Source of the DNA: Curvibacter sp.
GTDB taxonomy: Bacteria > Pseudomonadota > Gammaproteobacteria > Burkholderiales > Burkholderiaceae_C
Direction: 5' to 3'
Assembly (NCBI GenBank): GCA_020248905.1
Contig: JADCGR010000031.1
Coordinates: forward strand, 1-64,000
DNA length: 64,000 bases
Positions within the stretch are counted from its first letter, which is position 1; every line of letters begins with the position of its first letter. Shown piece by piece: positions 37,812-48,060 of the stretch. The position numbers and the translations under genes were made by a program. The notes beneath the pieces were generated by a model. The model made no database searches and was not told the DNA's origin. It saw nothing but the letters and a program-made list of their open reading frames with translations.

Positions 37812-38594
37812 TCAAGTCGTGAACATCAGGGCGGTCAGAACGAAATCGAGCCCGAGCACCGTCAGCGAGGCCATCACCACCGTCCGCGTCGTGGCTGCGG
37901 ACACCCCTTCCGGAGTGGCTTGCGCCTCATATCCTTGCAACAGGGCAATAAAGGTCACGGCAAGACCGAACACGACGCTCTTGACGACACCGTTGCCCAC
38001 GTCCTTCCAGACGTCGACACCTTGCTGCACCTGGCTCCAGAAGGCACCGCCGTCGACGCCGATCATGACCACCCCGACAACCCAGCTTCCAATGACGCCC
38101 ATGGCGCTGAATACGCCGGCGAGCAGCGGCATCGCGATGACCCCGCCCCAGAAACGCGGCGACAGGACGCGGTTAACAGGATCGACCGCCATCATCTCCA
38201 TAACGCTTAGCTGTTCTCCGGCCTTCATCAGGCCGATCTCGGCGGTTAGTGAGGTCCCCGCACGTCCGGCAAACAACAGGGCCGTAACCACAGGGCCGAG
38301 TTCGCGCACCAGCGTCAGTGTGACCAGCAGTCCCAGCGCCTCAGTGGAGCCGTATCGCTGCAGCGTGTAGTAACCCTGCAGCCCGAACACAAAGCCGACA
38401 AAAAGACCTGACACCGCGATGATGGCCAACGAGTGGTTACCGAGAAAATGAATCTGGTCACGCACCAGGCCGAAACGCTTAAAGCTTGGACCTGCGACCC
38501 ACAGCAATCGCAGAAAAAGCCTCGCGGCGCGACCGATGTCCCCTAGCTTGCGCCGGACGCCGTAGCCCAGGTCCGAGGGTCGCCACCAGCTCAT
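37812..38594 (-). CDS. mlaE: Phospholipid ABC transporter permease MlaE
   Basis: The permease of the Mla complex, 260 residues with about six hydrophobic segments. RELGPVVTALLFAGRAGTSLTAEIGLMK and the MAVDPVNRVLSPRFWG stretch are conserved MlaE motifs (key parts GPVVTALL, AGTS). It overlaps the mlaF stop by four bases. Confidence 0.96.
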   Translation of the reverse strand: MSWWRPSDLGYGVRRKLGDIGRAARLFLRLLWVAGPSFKRFGLVRDQIHFLGNHSLAIIAVSGLFVGFVFGLQGYYTLQRYGSTEALGLLVTLTLVRELGPVVTALLFAGRAGTSLTAEIGLMKAGEQLSVMEMMAVDPVNRVLSPRFWGGVIAMPLLAGVFSAMGVIGSWVVGVVMIGVDGGAFWSQVQQGVDVWKDVGNGVVKSVVFGLAVTFIALLQGYEAQATPEGVSAATTRTVVMASLTVLGLDFVLTALMFTT

Positions 38595-39406
38595 ACGGAC
38601 GCCCCGCCAAGATCCTGCTCCACCGTCGGTCCGGGATAGTGGAAGCGCACGGGCCCATCAGGCAGGGCATTCACATACTGGTAAATGAGGGGGTCCCGAC
38701 TGCCGCGTATCTGCTCCGGCGTCCCTTCCAGCGCCACCTTGCCGTTGGCCAAGATTACGACATGATCGGAGATGCCGAAGGTCTGCTCCAGCTCGTGGGA
38801 CACGAAGATACTGGTCAGACCCATGGAGTCGTTCAGGTGACGGATAAGTCGCGCGGCAGTGCCCAGCGATATCGGGTCCAGGCCCGAAAAGGGCTCATCG
38901 TACATCACCAACTCCGGGTCAAGCACGATCGCGCGGGCAAGCGCCACACGCCGGGCCATGCCGCCCGACACTTCGCTGGGCATGAGGTCGCGCGCCCCGC
39001 GTAGCCCGACTGCGTTGAGCTTCATGAGCACAACATCGCGCAGCAGTTCTTCACTGAGGTCGGTGTGCTCGCGCAAGGGAAAGGCAACGTTCTCGAAGAC
39101 GCTGAGATCGGCAAAGAGGGCTCCGAACTGGAACAGCATGCCCATGCGACGACGAGCCTCATACAACTGGTCATGATCCATCGTTGTCACGTCCTGTCCA
39201 TCGAACATCACCTGCCCGGCCTGTACCCGGTTTTGGCCACCGAGCAATCGCAAAACGGTGGTCTTCCCACCGCCCGAAGCGCCCATGAGCGCGGTGACCT
39301 TTCCGCGCGGAATGCCGAAGCTGACGTCGTCCAGTATGACGCGGTCGCTATAGCCAAACGTGACGTTGCGAAGTTCGACGAGAGATGTGTCCGGAGAGGT
39401 AGCCAT
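38591..39406 (-). CDS. mlaF: Phospholipid ABC transporter ATP-binding protein MlaF
   Basis: The ATPase of the Mla complex, 271 residues. Walker A GASGGGKTT, signature SGGMARR, Walker B LVMYDEPFSGLD and H-loop FVSHELEQ are intact; the C-terminal extension used for contact with the neighbouring subunit is present. It is the first gene of mlaFEDACB. The 146 bases upstream, before the IS relic, carry no convincing promoter; weak candidates such as TATGAT near 39445 can be seen on the minus strand. Confidence 0.96.
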   Translation of the reverse strand: MATSPDTSLVELRNVTFGYSDRVILDDVSFGIPRGKVTALMGASGGGKTTVLRLLGGQNRVQAGQVMFDGQDVTTMDHDQLYEARRRMGMLFQFGALFADLSVFENVAFPLREHTDLSEELLRDVVLMKLNAVGLRGARDLMPSEVSGGMARRVALARAIVLDPELVMYDEPFSGLDPISLGTAARLIRHLNDSMGLTSIFVSHELEQTFGISDHVVILANGKVALEGTPEQIRGSRDPLIYQYVNALPDGPVRFHYPGPTVEQDLGGASV

Positions 39407-39552
39407 GAACGATGCAGAGCAAGAAGTGCTCTAGCGCTTGATCATAAAGCATCAACACGCCCGCCCTATGAGCTGAGGCCTTCCCCCCAAGCACTTCAGG
39501 GCCTATTCGTCTGGGCATTGCGAACTTCGCAGACTTCGGGCGTCCAGCCACC

Positions 39553-39564
39553 CTATTGAGTCGG
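39553..39564 (+). repeat. Left terminal inverted repeat of the IS630 relic
   Basis: CTATTGAGTCGG, matching the right end in inverted form at 10 of 12 bases; includes the presumed TA target at 39554-39555. Confidence 0.65.
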
Positions 39565-39639
39565 CCGCATAAAGATGTAACTTTCTGCGGGCGGTGGAGT
39601 AACGTCAAGGACAAAGAAGGTGCTCGATTTCAGAAGCTG

Positions 39640-40379
39640 GAGCAACTGCACGAGAGGCGCGAGCAGGAAGCCGCTATCCGACGCACCCTCCGCGACAAGC
39701 GGCCTGAGCAGTTGAAGATGGAGTTCGCGCTGTGGACTCGCGGTACGGTCATGCAGTACAGCAGTGGCTCTAACAGGAGTACCGAGACATCCAGCGTGCG
39801 GCTCGCGTCGAGGGTGGGGAGATCCACTGAGGCGAGAAGACCGCACTGGTCAAGACAGATGTACGCGGTCCTAGCTACGCCCCGCGTGGCAAGACTCCGG
39901 TGCCGATGGCCGTCGGCGGCACGCTCGAAAAGCTGTCGATGATCTCCACCATCACCAACCAGGGGCGTGCCAACCGGATGATCATCGATGGAGCGTTTAA
40001 CCACGAGCGCCTCGTCGAATTCATGCAGGCCTTGGCGCGCGATGGAAAACGCCGTGGAAAGAAGGTCTTCCTAATCCTGGGCCACCTGGGCGTGCATCGC
40101 TGCAAGCCAGTAAAGGCTTGGTTGGCCCAGAACAAGAAGGACATCAAGGTCCTTTACCTACCCAGCTACAGCCCCAAGCTCAATCCCGACGAGCGACTCG
40201 ACGCCAACCTCATGCGGGCCATCGGCTCCAAAGTGCCGGTCTGCACGAAAGCCATGCTTCAGGCAGCGGCCAACGGTCACATGCAATTCATCGCTGCCGA
40301 TCGAGACCGGTTCCGCAGTTACTTCCAGGACCCAGCGTCAAGTATGCGGCTTGAAAACTTGATTTTTCCGGATCAATAG
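39640..40379 (+). pseudogene. IS630-family transposase, decayed
   Basis: The upstream part (about 39640-39760, one frame) reads EAAIRRTLRDKRPEQLKMEFALW, and the downstream part (39777-40379, another frame) reads EYRDIQRAARVEGGEIH-stop-GEKTALVKTDVRG, then MAVGGTLEKLSMISTITNQG and SYSPKLNPDERLD; both match the IS630 transposases I remember. Between them about 40 residues and the frame are lost. TGA at 39828-39830 stands where Trp is expected, and the catalytic G-D-E-T has become G-E-K-T. The second catalytic Asp (usual ILDNL) is Gly in ILGHL (codon 40080-40082). The gene cannot make active transposase. The longest remaining frame, from ATG 39900, has 159 codons. Confidence 0.88.
40368..40379 (+). 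repeat. Right terminal inverted repeat of the IS630 relic
   Basis: CCGGATCAATAG, the inverted partner of the left end, with the presumed TA target at 40377-40378. The transposase stop TAG overlaps it. Confidence 0.65.
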
Positions 40380-40418
40380 CGAGCGAGCATCGCCGTGAGA
40401 GCCCAAACCGTCAGTTCA

Positions 40419-41885
40419 CTATCGCGGGAGCGCGCTCGATCCCATCAGGAACTCGTCCACCGCACGGGCCGCCTGGCGGCCTTCCCGGATCGCCCACACC
40501 ACCAGCGACTGGCCACGGCGGATGTCACCGGCCGCAAACACCTTGGCGGCGCTGGTGGCGTAGCCACCGATAAAGTCCGTGCTCGCCTTGGCGTTGCCGC
40601 GGGCATCCTTATCCACCCCAAAGGCCTCGACGATGGTGCCCACCGGGCTCACGAAACCCATGGCAAGGAGCACGAGGTCAGCCTTGTACTCCTTCTCGGT
40701 GCCAGGGATCTCGACGAACTTGCCGTCCTTGAACTCCACGTGCACCGTCTTCAGGCCTGTGACCTTGCCGTCCTTGCCAATGAATTGCTTGGTCGAGATC
40801 GCGAACTCGCGCTGACAACCCTCCTCGTGGCTGGAGCTGGTGCGCAGCTTCAGCGGCCAGTATGGCCAGACGAGTGGCTTGCATTCTTCCTCGGGCGGCT
40901 GCGGCATCACTTCGAACTGGGTCACACTTGCCGCGCCGTGGCGGTTGCTCGTTCCAACACAGTCGGAGCCGGTATCACCACCACCGATCACGATGACGTG
41001 TTTACCCGTCGCCATGATCTGATCCTTAACCTTGCCACCGGCGTTGACGCGGTTCTGCATGGGCAGGAACTCCATGGCGAAGTGAATCCCGTCGAGTTCG
41101 CGGCCGGGAACAGGCAGGTCGCGCGACTGCTCGGCGCCACCAGCCAGCAGCACGGCGTCAAAATCCTTCTTCAGTTGCTCGGGGCTGATCGTTTCCCTGG
41201 CCCAGTTGGTGACCTTGGAGCCCTTGGGAAGCTCACCGACCAAGGTGTTGGTCTTGAACACCACGCCTTCGGCTTGCATCTGCTTAATCCGGCGGTCAAT
41301 GTGCGACTTGTCGAACTTAAAATCAGGGATGCCGAAGCGCAGCAAGCCACCGATGGTGTCGTTCTTCTCGTAGACGGTGACGTCATGGCCTGCGCGCGCA
41401 AGCTGCTGTGCGGCGGCCATGCCCGCTGGTCCGGAGCCGACGATGGCAATCTTCTTGCCCGTCTTCACCGCGGCCGGTTGCGGCTTGACCCAGCCCTGCT
41501 CCCACGCCTTGTCGATGATCGCGTGCTCAATGGACTTGATACCCACCGCATCGTTGTTGATGTTCAACGTGCAAGCCGCCTCGCAAGGCGCCGGACAAAC
41601 GCGGCCCGTAAAGTCGGGGAAGTTGTTGGTGCTGTGCAGGACCTCAATCGCGTTCCTCCAATCGCCTTGATAGACCAGATCGTTGAAGTCCGGAATGATG
41701 TTGTTGACCGGACAGCCGCTGTTGCAGAAGGGCGTGCCGCAATCCATGCAGCGCGCACCTTGGACTTTGGCCTGCTCGTCGGTCAGGCCGATCACGAATT
41801 CCTTGTAGTTCTTGACGCGCTTGGCAACGGGCTCGTAGCCCTCTTCCAGGCGTTCGTACTCCATGAATCCAGTGACTTTACCCAT
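40419..41885 (-). CDS. gltD: Glutamate synthase (NADPH), small subunit
   Basis: The electron-donating subunit of glutamate synthase, 488 residues. The N-terminal region has cysteine clusters [17 protein letters not shown] and [12 protein letters not shown] for [4Fe-4S] centres. Two nucleotide-binding motifs follow: [20 protein letters not shown] (FAD) and [13 protein letters not shown] (NADPH). It passes electrons to GltB. Twenty-three bases after gltB. Its stop is 39 bases from the IS relic, and I see no terminator between them. Confidence 0.97.
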   Translation of the reverse strand: MGKVTGFMEYERLEEGYEPVAKRVKNYKEFVIGLTDEQAKVQGARCMDCGTPFCNSGCPVNNIIPDFNDLVYQGDWRNAIEVLHSTNNFPDFTGRVCPAPCEAACTLNINNDAVGIKSIEHAIIDKAWEQGWVKPQPAAVKTGKKIAIVGSGPAGMAAAQQLARAGHDVTVYEKNDTIGGLLRFGIPDFKFDKSHIDRRIKQMQAEGVVFKTNTLVGELPKGSKVTNWARETISPEQLKKDFDAVLLAGGAEQSRDLPVPGRELDGIHFAMEFLPMQNRVNAGGKVKDQIMATGKHVIVIGGGDTGSDCVGTSNRHGAASVTQFEVMPQPPEEECKPLVWPYWPLKLRTSSSHEEGCQREFAISTKQFIGKDGKVTGLKTVHVEFKDGKFVEIPGTEKEYKADLVLLAMGFVSPVGTIVEAFGVDKDARGNAKASTDFIGGYATSAAKVFAAGDIRRGQSLVVWAIREGRQAARAVDEFLMGSSALPR

Positions 41886-41908
41886 GATGTATTCCTTCGT
41901 CCTTTTTC

Positions 41909-44900
41909 TTACTTGGCCAGTGCGGCTTCTTTTCTGGCGGCGGTCTTAGCGGGCGCAGCAGCCGCCTTCTTCGCGTTGATTTCGCCAAGGGCGCGCTTGT
42001 ACTCGTTGGGGAACACCTTCACAAACTTGGGCAGCGAGGCCGTCCAGTGGTCCAGCAGTTCGCGCGCGCGCTTGCTGCCGGTCCATCGGTGGTGATCCTC
42101 CAGCAGCTTTCTGAGCTGGGCCTCATCGGTCTGTTCACGGTGCCAGATGGCACGCGGCAGGCTTTTCTCCTGATCGGCGGCGGGCAGCACCTTTTCCATC
42201 GCCACCATGGCGGTATTACACCGGCTGGCGAACTGACCGTCCTCGTCATAGACATAGGCCACGCCGCCGCTCATCCCGGCGGCGAAGTTGCGCCCTGTCT
42301 TGCCCAGCACGGCCACCGTGCCGCCCGTCATGTACTCGCAACCATGGTCCCCCGTACCCTCGACCACCGCCGTGGCGCCGGAGAGGCGCACGGCAAAGCG
42401 CTCGCCAGCCACACCGCTGAAGAAGGCCTCGCCCGTGGTGGCGCCATACATGACGGTGTTGCCGACGATGATGTTGCGGGTCGCCTCGCCGCGGAAGTCA
42501 ATGCTCGGACGGACCACGATGCGGCCACCCGACAGGCCCTTGCCGGTGTAGTCGTTTGCATCGCCGATCAGATAGAGTGTGATGCCACGCGCCAGGAAGG
42601 CACCGAAGGACTGGCCACCGGTGCCCTCGAGCTGGATGCGCAAGGTATCGTCAGGCAGGCCCTCGGGGTGCACCTTGGTCAGCGCGCCCGAGAGCATCGC
42701 GCCCACGGAGCGGTTGACGTTGCGGGCCACTTCCATGAACTGAACCTTTTCGCCTTTTTCGATCGCAGCCTTCGATTTTTCGATCAGCACGCGGTCCAGG
42801 CTCTTCTCTAAGCCGTGTTCCTGCTCGGCCACGTGGTAGCGCGGCACATCGGCGGGCACGGCCGGCTGGGCAAACAGGCGGCTGAAATCGAGGCCGCGCG
42901 CTTTCCAGTGCTCGATGCCCTTGCGCACATCCAGCAGATCGGCCCTGCCGATCATGTCGTCGAACTTGCGGATGCCCAACTGCGCCATGATCTGGCGAAC
43001 TTCCTCGGCGATGAAGAAGAAGTAGTTCACCACATGCTCTGGCTTGCCCGAAAACTTCTTGCGCAGCGCCGGGTCTTGCGTGGCCACGCCCACCGGGCAG
43101 GTGTTGAGATGGCACTTACGCATCATGATGCAGCCCTCGACGACCAGCGGGGCGGTGGCGAACCCGAACTCGTCTGCGCCCAGCAGGGCGCCAATGGCGA
43201 CGTCGCGGCCGGTCTTCATTTGGCCGTCAGCCTGGACCCGGATGCGGCCGCGCAGGCGGTTGAGCACCAGGGTCTGTTGAGTCTCGGCCAGGCCGATCTC
43301 CCAGGGGCTGCCGGCGTGCTTGATCGAGGACCATGGCGAGGCGCCCGTGCCCCCGTCGTGGCCAGCGATCACGACGTGGTCGCTCTTGCACTTGGCCACG
43401 CCTGCAGCGACTGTGCCTACGCCGATTTCCGACACCAGCTTGACGCTGATGCTGGCATGCGGCGCCACGTTTTTCAAATCATGGATCAGCTGGGCCAGAT
43501 CTTCGATGGAGTAGATGTCGTGATGCGGCGGGGGAGAGATCAGGCCAACGCCGGGCACCGAGTGTCGCAGCTTGCCGATGTAGTCCGACACCTTGCCGCC
43601 GGGCAGTTGGCCGCCTTCCCCCGGCTTGGCGCCCTGAGCCATCTTGATCTGGATCTGATCGGAGCTGGCCAGATACTCGGCAGTGACGCCAAAGCGGCCC
43701 GAGGCCACCTGCTTGATCTTGGAGCGCAGCGAGTCGCCGTCCTGCAAAGGCAGGTCCACTTCCACCTGCTCCGCGCCAATCACGCTCTTGAGCGTTTCAC
43801 CGTTCTTGATCGGGATGCCCTTAAGCTCATTGCGGTAGCGCGCCGGATCTTCACCGCCCTCGCCAGTGTTACTCTTGCCACCGATACGGTTCATGGCCAC
43901 GGCTAGCGTGGCGTGGGCCTCGGTCGAGATGGAGCCCAGCGACATGGCGCCGGTAGCGAAGCGCTTGACGATCTCGCTCGCGGGCTCGACCTGCTCCACG
44001 GGGATGGCTCTGGCGGGGTCGATCTTGAATTCGAACAGGCCGCGCAGCGTGAGGTGGCGGCGGCTCTGGTCGTTGATGATCTGCGCGTATTCCTTGTAGG
44101 TGTTGAAGTTGTTGGCGCGCGTGCTGTGCTGCAGCTTGGCGATGGCATCGGGCGTCCACATATGCTCTTCGCCACGGGTTCGCCATGCGTATTCGCCGCC
44201 GGCATCCAGCATGGTCGCCAGCACCGGATCGGCGCCATACGCGGCCCTGTGCATGCGGATGGCCTCCTCGGCCATCTCGAAGACGCCGATGCCCTGAACC
44301 CGGCTGGGCGTGCCGGTGAAGTACTTGAAGATGGTCTCGTTGTTGATGCCGATGGCCTCGAACAGCTGAGCACCGCAGTAGGACATGTAGGTCGACACGC
44401 CCATCTTGGACATGATCTTGGACAGCCCTTTGCCGATCGCCTTGATGTAGTTGTAGATAGCCTTTTCAGCGCTCAGTTCGCCCGGTAGGTCCCGGTGCAT
44501 GGCGACCAGGGTCTCCATGGCCAGATAGGGATGTACCGCCTCCGCGCCGTAGCCAGCCAGCACCGCAAAGTGATGTACTTCGCGCGCGGTGCCGGTCTCC
44601 ACCACGAGGCCTGCCGACGTGCGCAGGCCCTCACGCACCAGATGCTGGTGGATCGCCGAGAGGGCGAGCAGCGCGGGGATGGCCACTTGCTGGGCGCTGA
44701 TTCTGCGATCGCTGATGATCAGGATGTTCTTGCCACCCTTGATGGCATCCACGGCCTCGGCGCAAAGCGAGGCAAGCTTGGCCTCCACACCCTCTCGGCC
44801 CCAGCCCAGCGGGTAGGTGATGTCCAGGGTGGCGCTGCGGAACTTGCCCTGCGTCGTTGGCTCGATGCTGCGCAGCTTGGCCATGTCCGAGAAATCAAGG

Positions 44901-46630
44901 ATGGGCTGACTCACCTCGAGGCGCATGGGCGGGTTGACCTGGTTGATGTCCAGCAGGTTGGGCTTGGGGCCGATGAAAGACACCAGGGACATCACGATGG
45001 CTTCGCGGATCGGGTCAATCGGCGGGTTGGTCACCTGGGCGAATAGCTGCTTGAAGTAGTTATAAAGCGGCTTGTTCTTGTCTGACAGCACGGCCAGCGG
45101 GCTGTCGTTACCCATGGAACCGATGCCCTCTTCGCCGTTGACGGCCATGGGGGCCATCAGGAACTTGATGTCTTCCTGGGTCATGCCGAAGGCCTGCTGG
45201 CGGTCCAGCAACTGCGCCGCGTCGGCAGCCGGTAGGTCGGCCGCGCCAGTCTCGACGTCATCCAGCTTGATGCGCAGATTTTCGATCCACTGCTTGTAGG
45301 GCTTACTGTTGGCGAGGTTGGCCTTGAGTTCCTCGTCATCGATCATGCGGCCCTGCTCCAGGTCGATCAGGAACATCTTGCCCGGCTGCAGACGCCACTT
45401 GCGCACAATCTTGTTTTCAGGCACGGGCAGGACGCCCGACTCCGAGCCCATGATGACCAGGTCGTCGTCGGTGATGCAATACCGCGAGGGCCGCAGGCCG
45501 TTGCGGTCCAGCGTCGCACCAATCTGGCGGCCATCCGTGAACACGATGGAGGCCGGGCCGTCCCAAGGCTCAAGCATGGCCGCGTGGTACTCATAGAAGG
45601 CCTTGCGGCGCTCGTCCATGGTGGCGTGCTGCTCCCAGGGCTCCGGGATCATCATCATCACGGCCTGGCTGATGGGGTAGCCCGCCATGGTCAGCAGTTC
45701 GAGACAGTTGTCGAAAGTGGCCGTGTCGGACTGGCTTGCGAAGCTGATGGGATAGAGCTTGTGCAGGTCTTCGCCCAGCACGGGCGAGGACATCACGCCT
45801 TCGCGCGCCTTCATCCAGTTGTAGTTGCCCTTGACGGTGTTGATCTCGCCGTTGTGGGCGACATAGCGATAGGGATGGGCCAGCGGCCACTCAGGGAAGG
45901 TGTTGGTGGAGAAACGTTGGTGCACGAGGCCCAGGGCCGAGACACAGCGCCTGTCCTGCAGGTCCAGGAAATAGGTGCCCACCTGGTCCGCCAGCAGCAG
46001 GCCCTTGTAGACCATGGTGCGGCTGGACATGCTGGGCACGTAGTATTCCTTGCTGTGCTTGAGCTGCAGCGCCTGGATGGCGGCGCTGGCAGTCTTGCGG
46101 ATGACATAGAGCTTGCGCTCCAGGGCATCCTGCACGATCACGTCACTGCCGCGGCCCACAAAGACTTGGCGGATCACAGGCTCTTTCTCGCGCACGGCGG
46201 GCGACATCGGCATTTCGCGGTTCACGGGCACATCACGCCAGCCAAGCAGCACCTGGCCCTCGGCCTTGATGGCACGCTCCATCTCCTGCTCGCAGGCCAG
46301 ACGCGAGGCGTGCTCCTTGGGCAGGAAAATCATGCCCACGCCGTATTCGCCCTGAGGCGGCAGCGTGACGCCCTGTTTGGCCATCTCCTCGCGGTAAAGC
46401 GCATCCGGCAACTGGATCAGGATGCCGGCGCCGTCACCCATGAGCTTGTCGGCACCGACAGCGCCCCGGTGATCAAGGTTTTCGAGAATCTTGAGTGCGC
46501 CCTGGACGATCTCGTGGGTCTTGTTGCCCTTGATGTGCGCCACAAAGCCCACACCGCAGGCGTCATGCTCATTGGCGCTGGAATACAAACCGTTTTCTTG
46601 GAGATGCTGAATCTCGGCAGCCGTCGTCAT
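41909..46630 (-). CDS. gltB: Glutamate synthase (NADPH), large subunit
   Basis: A 1573-residue enzyme making two glutamates from glutamine and 2-oxoglutarate. After a 24-residue propeptide the N-terminal nucleophile is Cys25 in DACGVGF (class II glutaminase). The central and FMN-binding synthase domains follow ([28 protein letters not shown]), then the [3Fe-4S] cysteines in [13 protein letters not shown], and the C-terminal right-handed beta-helix (GxxxGRIVVRP, [11 protein letters not shown]). Length and order are normal. AGGAG precedes the ATG and a good promoter lies 33 bases upstream. Confidence 0.98.
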   Translation of the reverse strand: MTTAAEIQHLQENGLYSSANEHDACGVGFVAHIKGNKTHEIVQGALKILENLDHRGAVGADKLMGDGAGILIQLPDALYREEMAKQGVTLPPQGEYGVGMIFLPKEHASRLACEQEMERAIKAEGQVLLGWRDVPVNREMPMSPAVREKEPVIRQVFVGRGSDVIVQDALERKLYVIRKTASAAIQALQLKHSKEYYVPSMSSRTMVYKGLLLADQVGTYFLDLQDRRCVSALGLVHQRFSTNTFPEWPLAHPYRYVAHNGEINTVKGNYNWMKAREGVMSSPVLGEDLHKLYPISFASQSDTATFDNCLELLTMAGYPISQAVMMMIPEPWEQHATMDERRKAFYEYHAAMLEPWDGPASIVFTDGRQIGATLDRNGLRPSRYCITDDDLVIMGSESGVLPVPENKIVRKWRLQPGKMFLIDLEQGRMIDDEELKANLANSKPYKQWIENLRIKLDDVETGAADLPAADAAQLLDRQQAFGMTQEDIKFLMAPMAVNGEEGIGSMGNDSPLAVLSDKNKPLYNYFKQLFAQVTNPPIDPIREAIVMSLVSFIGPKPNLLDINQVNPPMRLEVSQPILDFSDMAKLRSIEPTTQGKFRSATLDITYPLGWGREGVEAKLASLCAEAVDAIKGGKNILIISDRRISAQQVAIPALLALSAIHQHLVREGLRTSAGLVVETGTAREVHHFAVLAGYGAEAVHPYLAMETLVAMHRDLPGELSAEKAIYNYIKAIGKGLSKIMSKMGVSTYMSYCGAQLFEAIGINNETIFKYFTGTPSRVQGIGVFEMAEEAIRMHRAAYGADPVLATMLDAGGEYAWRTRGEEHMWTPDAIAKLQHSTRANNFNTYKEYAQIINDQSRRHLTLRGLFEFKIDPARAIPVEQVEPASEIVKRFATGAMSLGSISTEAHATLAVAMNRIGGKSNTGEGGEDPARYRNELKGIPIKNGETLKSVIGAEQVEVDLPLQDGDSLRSKIKQVASGRFGVTAEYLASSDQIQIKMAQGAKPGEGGQLPGGKVSDYIGKLRHSVPGVGLISPPPHHDIYSIEDLAQLIHDLKNVAPHASISVKLVSEIGVGTVAAGVAKCKSDHVVIAGHDGGTGASPWSSIKHAGSPWEIGLAETQQTLVLNRLRGRIRVQADGQMKTGRDVAIGALLGADEFGFATAPLVVEGCIMMRKCHLNTCPVGVATQDPALRKKFSGKPEHVVNYFFFIAEEVRQIMAQLGIRKFDDMIGRADLLDVRKGIEHWKARGLDFSRLFAQPAVPADVPRYHVAEQEHGLEKSLDRVLIEKSKAAIEKGEKVQFMEVARNVNRSVGAMLSGALTKVHPEGLPDDTLRIQLEGTGGQSFGAFLARGITLYLIGDANDYTGKGLSGGRIVVRPSIDFRGEATRNIIVGNTVMYGATTGEAFFSGVAGERFAVRLSGATAVVEGTGDHGCEYMTGGTVAVLGKTGRNFAAGMSGGVAYVYDEDGQFASRCNTAMVAMEKVLPAADQEKSLPRAIWHREQTDEAQLRKLLEDHHRWTGSKRARELLDHWTASLPKFVKVFPNEYKRALGEINAKKAAAAPAKTAARKEAALAK

Positions 46631-46662
46631 GGCGCACTCCTAAATAGTTCCCAGAGTTCGCA

Positions 46663-46691
46663 AGAATAGTGCAGTGCAGCAGGATGTTCAA
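46663..46691 (-). promoter_or_regulatory. Probable sigma-70 promoter of gltBD
   Basis: On the minus strand TTGAAC (46691-46686) and TATTCT (46668-46663) are separated by exactly 17 bases, and the -10 box ends 32 bases before the gltB ATG. This is the best promoter match in the window. Confidence 0.65.
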
Positions 46692-46765
46692 GAAAATTAA
46701 ATAGGGTCAGAGTCCGGTTTACGTTGACTGAAAGTCAGTCGAATTTAATTGGGGACATGTTAATG
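46692..46765. repeat. RAYT-associated repeat sequences
   Basis: AATTAAAT (46695-46702) followed by AGGGTCAGAGTCCGG, and the inverted counterpart ATTTAATT (46743-46750) followed by GGGGACATG, flank a small hairpin GACT-GAA-AGTC (46735-46745 region). Similar AATTAATTCGACTCTGACCCC-type strings are, as I remember, common beside Y1-type transposase genes. Here they lie between gltB and the RAYT gene. Confidence 0.55.
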
Positions 46766-46801
46766 AGCAATATCAAAAGCAGATGCTGGAGACCCTCACC
46801 C

Positions 46802-47503
46802 TCAGCGCCCTGATTTGGCGACGGCGCCGGGACGGCCCACTTTGGCCTTGAGGAGACGGCGGTCCGTGTGCTTCTGTAGCGCTGCCACGAAGTCCGGATC
46901 GCCCAGGGCCCAGCCTTTGAGGGCTGAGTTGGTCAGGGCCAACTGCTCCTGCACCGAAATGCCGTCCTGTACGACACGCGCATAAGCTGCCTCGCGGGCA
47001 AATGGGGTGTTGCCAAGTTGCCAGTAGATCGGATGCGGCGTCAGCAGTCGGTCGTTGCGCAAGCCCGCGTAGTGGCCGTGGCTGGACCAGGTGTATTCAC
47101 GGGCTTGGTCCACCCGGCCTGCACGCACCGGGTTGAGGTCAATGTAGGCCATGCAAGGCAGCAGATATCGCTGCGCCTGGATCAGGGTAGAGCGGTAGCG
47201 CCCTTCCCACAGCGTTCCGCTGCGGCCATGCTGATCGTTGAAGTAGCGAACGTATCGACGTCCAACTGCCTGCATCAGGCGGGACAGGCCCGGCGCAGTC
47301 TGCGGCGTGAGCAGGAGATGGAAATGGTCGTCCATGAGCACATAGGCATGCACGAGCACCTCGCATTCCGGCGCGTGCGACTCCAGCACGTCGAGCATGA
47401 AACGCCGGTCGGTATCCGTGACAAACACCTTCTGCCGGTTGTTGCCGCGCTGGATGATGTGATGCGGATAACCGGTAACGCTCAGGCGGGGCAGGCGGGC
47501 CAT
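46802..47503 (-). CDS. REP-associated tyrosine transposase (RAYT)
   Basis: A Y1 (IS200-like superfamily) transposase of 233 residues. The HUH metal motif is H60-F-H62 in MDDHFHLLL; tyrosines at 84 and 87 in GRRYVRYFND are candidate nucleophiles. SGTLWEGRYRSTLI and YIDLNPVRAG are typical of the RAYT/DUF1568 group. RAYTs are single-copy, domesticated-looking transposases that process REP hairpins. The frame is intact with no stops. No transposon ends in the IS200 sense are obvious, but repeats lie just downstream of the gene. It splits gltB from a lipoprotein gene. Confidence 0.9.
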   Translation of the reverse strand: MARLPRLSVTGYPHHIIQRGNNRQKVFVTDTDRRFMLDVLESHAPECEVLVHAYVLMDDHFHLLLTPQTAPGLSRLMQAVGRRYVRYFNDQHGRSGTLWEGRYRSTLIQAQRYLLPCMAYIDLNPVRAGRVDQAREYTWSSHGHYAGLRNDRLLTPHPIYWQLGNTPFAREAAYARVVQDGISVQEQLALTNSALKGWALGDPDFVAALQKHTDRRLLKAKVGRPGAVAKSGR

Positions 47504-47558
47504 GATGGGCGTCTCGAAGGGACGGCCATGATACGTTCAATCCGCACTCGCGCGGTGG

Positions 47559-48017
47559 CTACTGTCTGGGCGATTTGGTCACGCGCACCTTGCCGCTGGT
47601 GGTGATCACCAAAACCGCGTCACCGGCCTGGAACACTTCGGTGCCCTTGGCCTGCACGATGGCACGCCGATCGCCGTTCTTGAGCTGCACGAGGATCTCG
47701 TAGGCCTCCTCACGGGTGGCATTACGCTCGATCACGTTGCCGGCAACCGCGCCGGCGGCGGCACCGAGAATGCTGATGATCTGGGCCTCGCGCTGGCCAC
47801 CGCCGACCCCACCACCGGCAATGCCACCCACGGCCCCACCGGCGACGGCGCCAGCACCGGACTGGCTGCCTTCCACGGTGACCGTCCGCACCGACAGCAC
47901 CACCGCATCAACGACTGTTGAGAGGCGCTGCGCATCGCCGCGCTGAATCACATCCGGGCTGCTGGTTGCGCAGCCCGCGAGCGCGAGAGCCAAGGCCCAC
48001 ATCAGAAAACGCTTCAT
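47559..48017 (-). CDS. Glycine-zipper lipoprotein (SlyB/Pcp-like)
   Basis: A predicted outer-membrane lipoprotein of 152 residues. The lipobox ALAGC places the acylated Cys at 16. A glycine-zipper segment GAVAGGAVGGIAGGGVGGG and a second AAAGAVAGNV form the double hydrophobic hairpin of the 17-kDa antigen/SlyB family; a C-terminal domain (EEAYEILVQLKNGDRRAIVQ) follows. Function in envelope integrity is inferred from the family. AGGAG lies before the ATG. Its neighbours are unrelated. Confidence 0.82.
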   Translation of the reverse strand: MKRFLMWALALALAGCATSSPDVIQRGDAQRLSTVVDAVVLSVRTVTVEGSQSGAGAVAGGAVGGIAGGGVGGGQREAQIISILGAAAGAVAGNVIERNATREEAYEILVQLKNGDRRAIVQAKGTEVFQAGDAVLVITTSGKVRVTKSPRQ

Positions 48018-48060
48018 CTTTCAACTCCTAGGGGACGCCCCGTGCGTGGGGCCATACCGT

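Larger units (their letters stand above)
39553..40379 (+). mobile_element. IS630-family insertion sequence relic
   Basis: A degenerate insertion of about 0.83 kb, shorter than the roughly 1.0-1.1 kb of intact members. Its ends are CTATTGAGTCGG (39553-39564) and, inverted, CTATTGATCCGG (40379-40368), agreeing at 10 of 12 bases. The TA inside each end (39554-39555, 40377-40378) fits the TA target duplication of the IS630/Tc1 group, so the element body would be 39556-40376. It holds a broken transposase gene. It sits between the start of mlaF and the end of gltD. The 39407-39552 flank shows no further mobile DNA. Confidence 0.8.

Noticed and set aside
39900-40379. A functional 159-codon transposase
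   Set aside because: It is only the C-terminal part of an IS630 transposase with catalytic residues changed.
40395-42095. A 566-codon plus-strand open frame
   Set aside because: It is a shadow of gltD and the end of gltB, a common effect of high GC; the minus strand frames carry all the motifs.
42815-46669. Two or three long plus-strand frames opposite gltB
   Set aside because: Shadows of the glutamate synthase gene; composition mirrors its codons.
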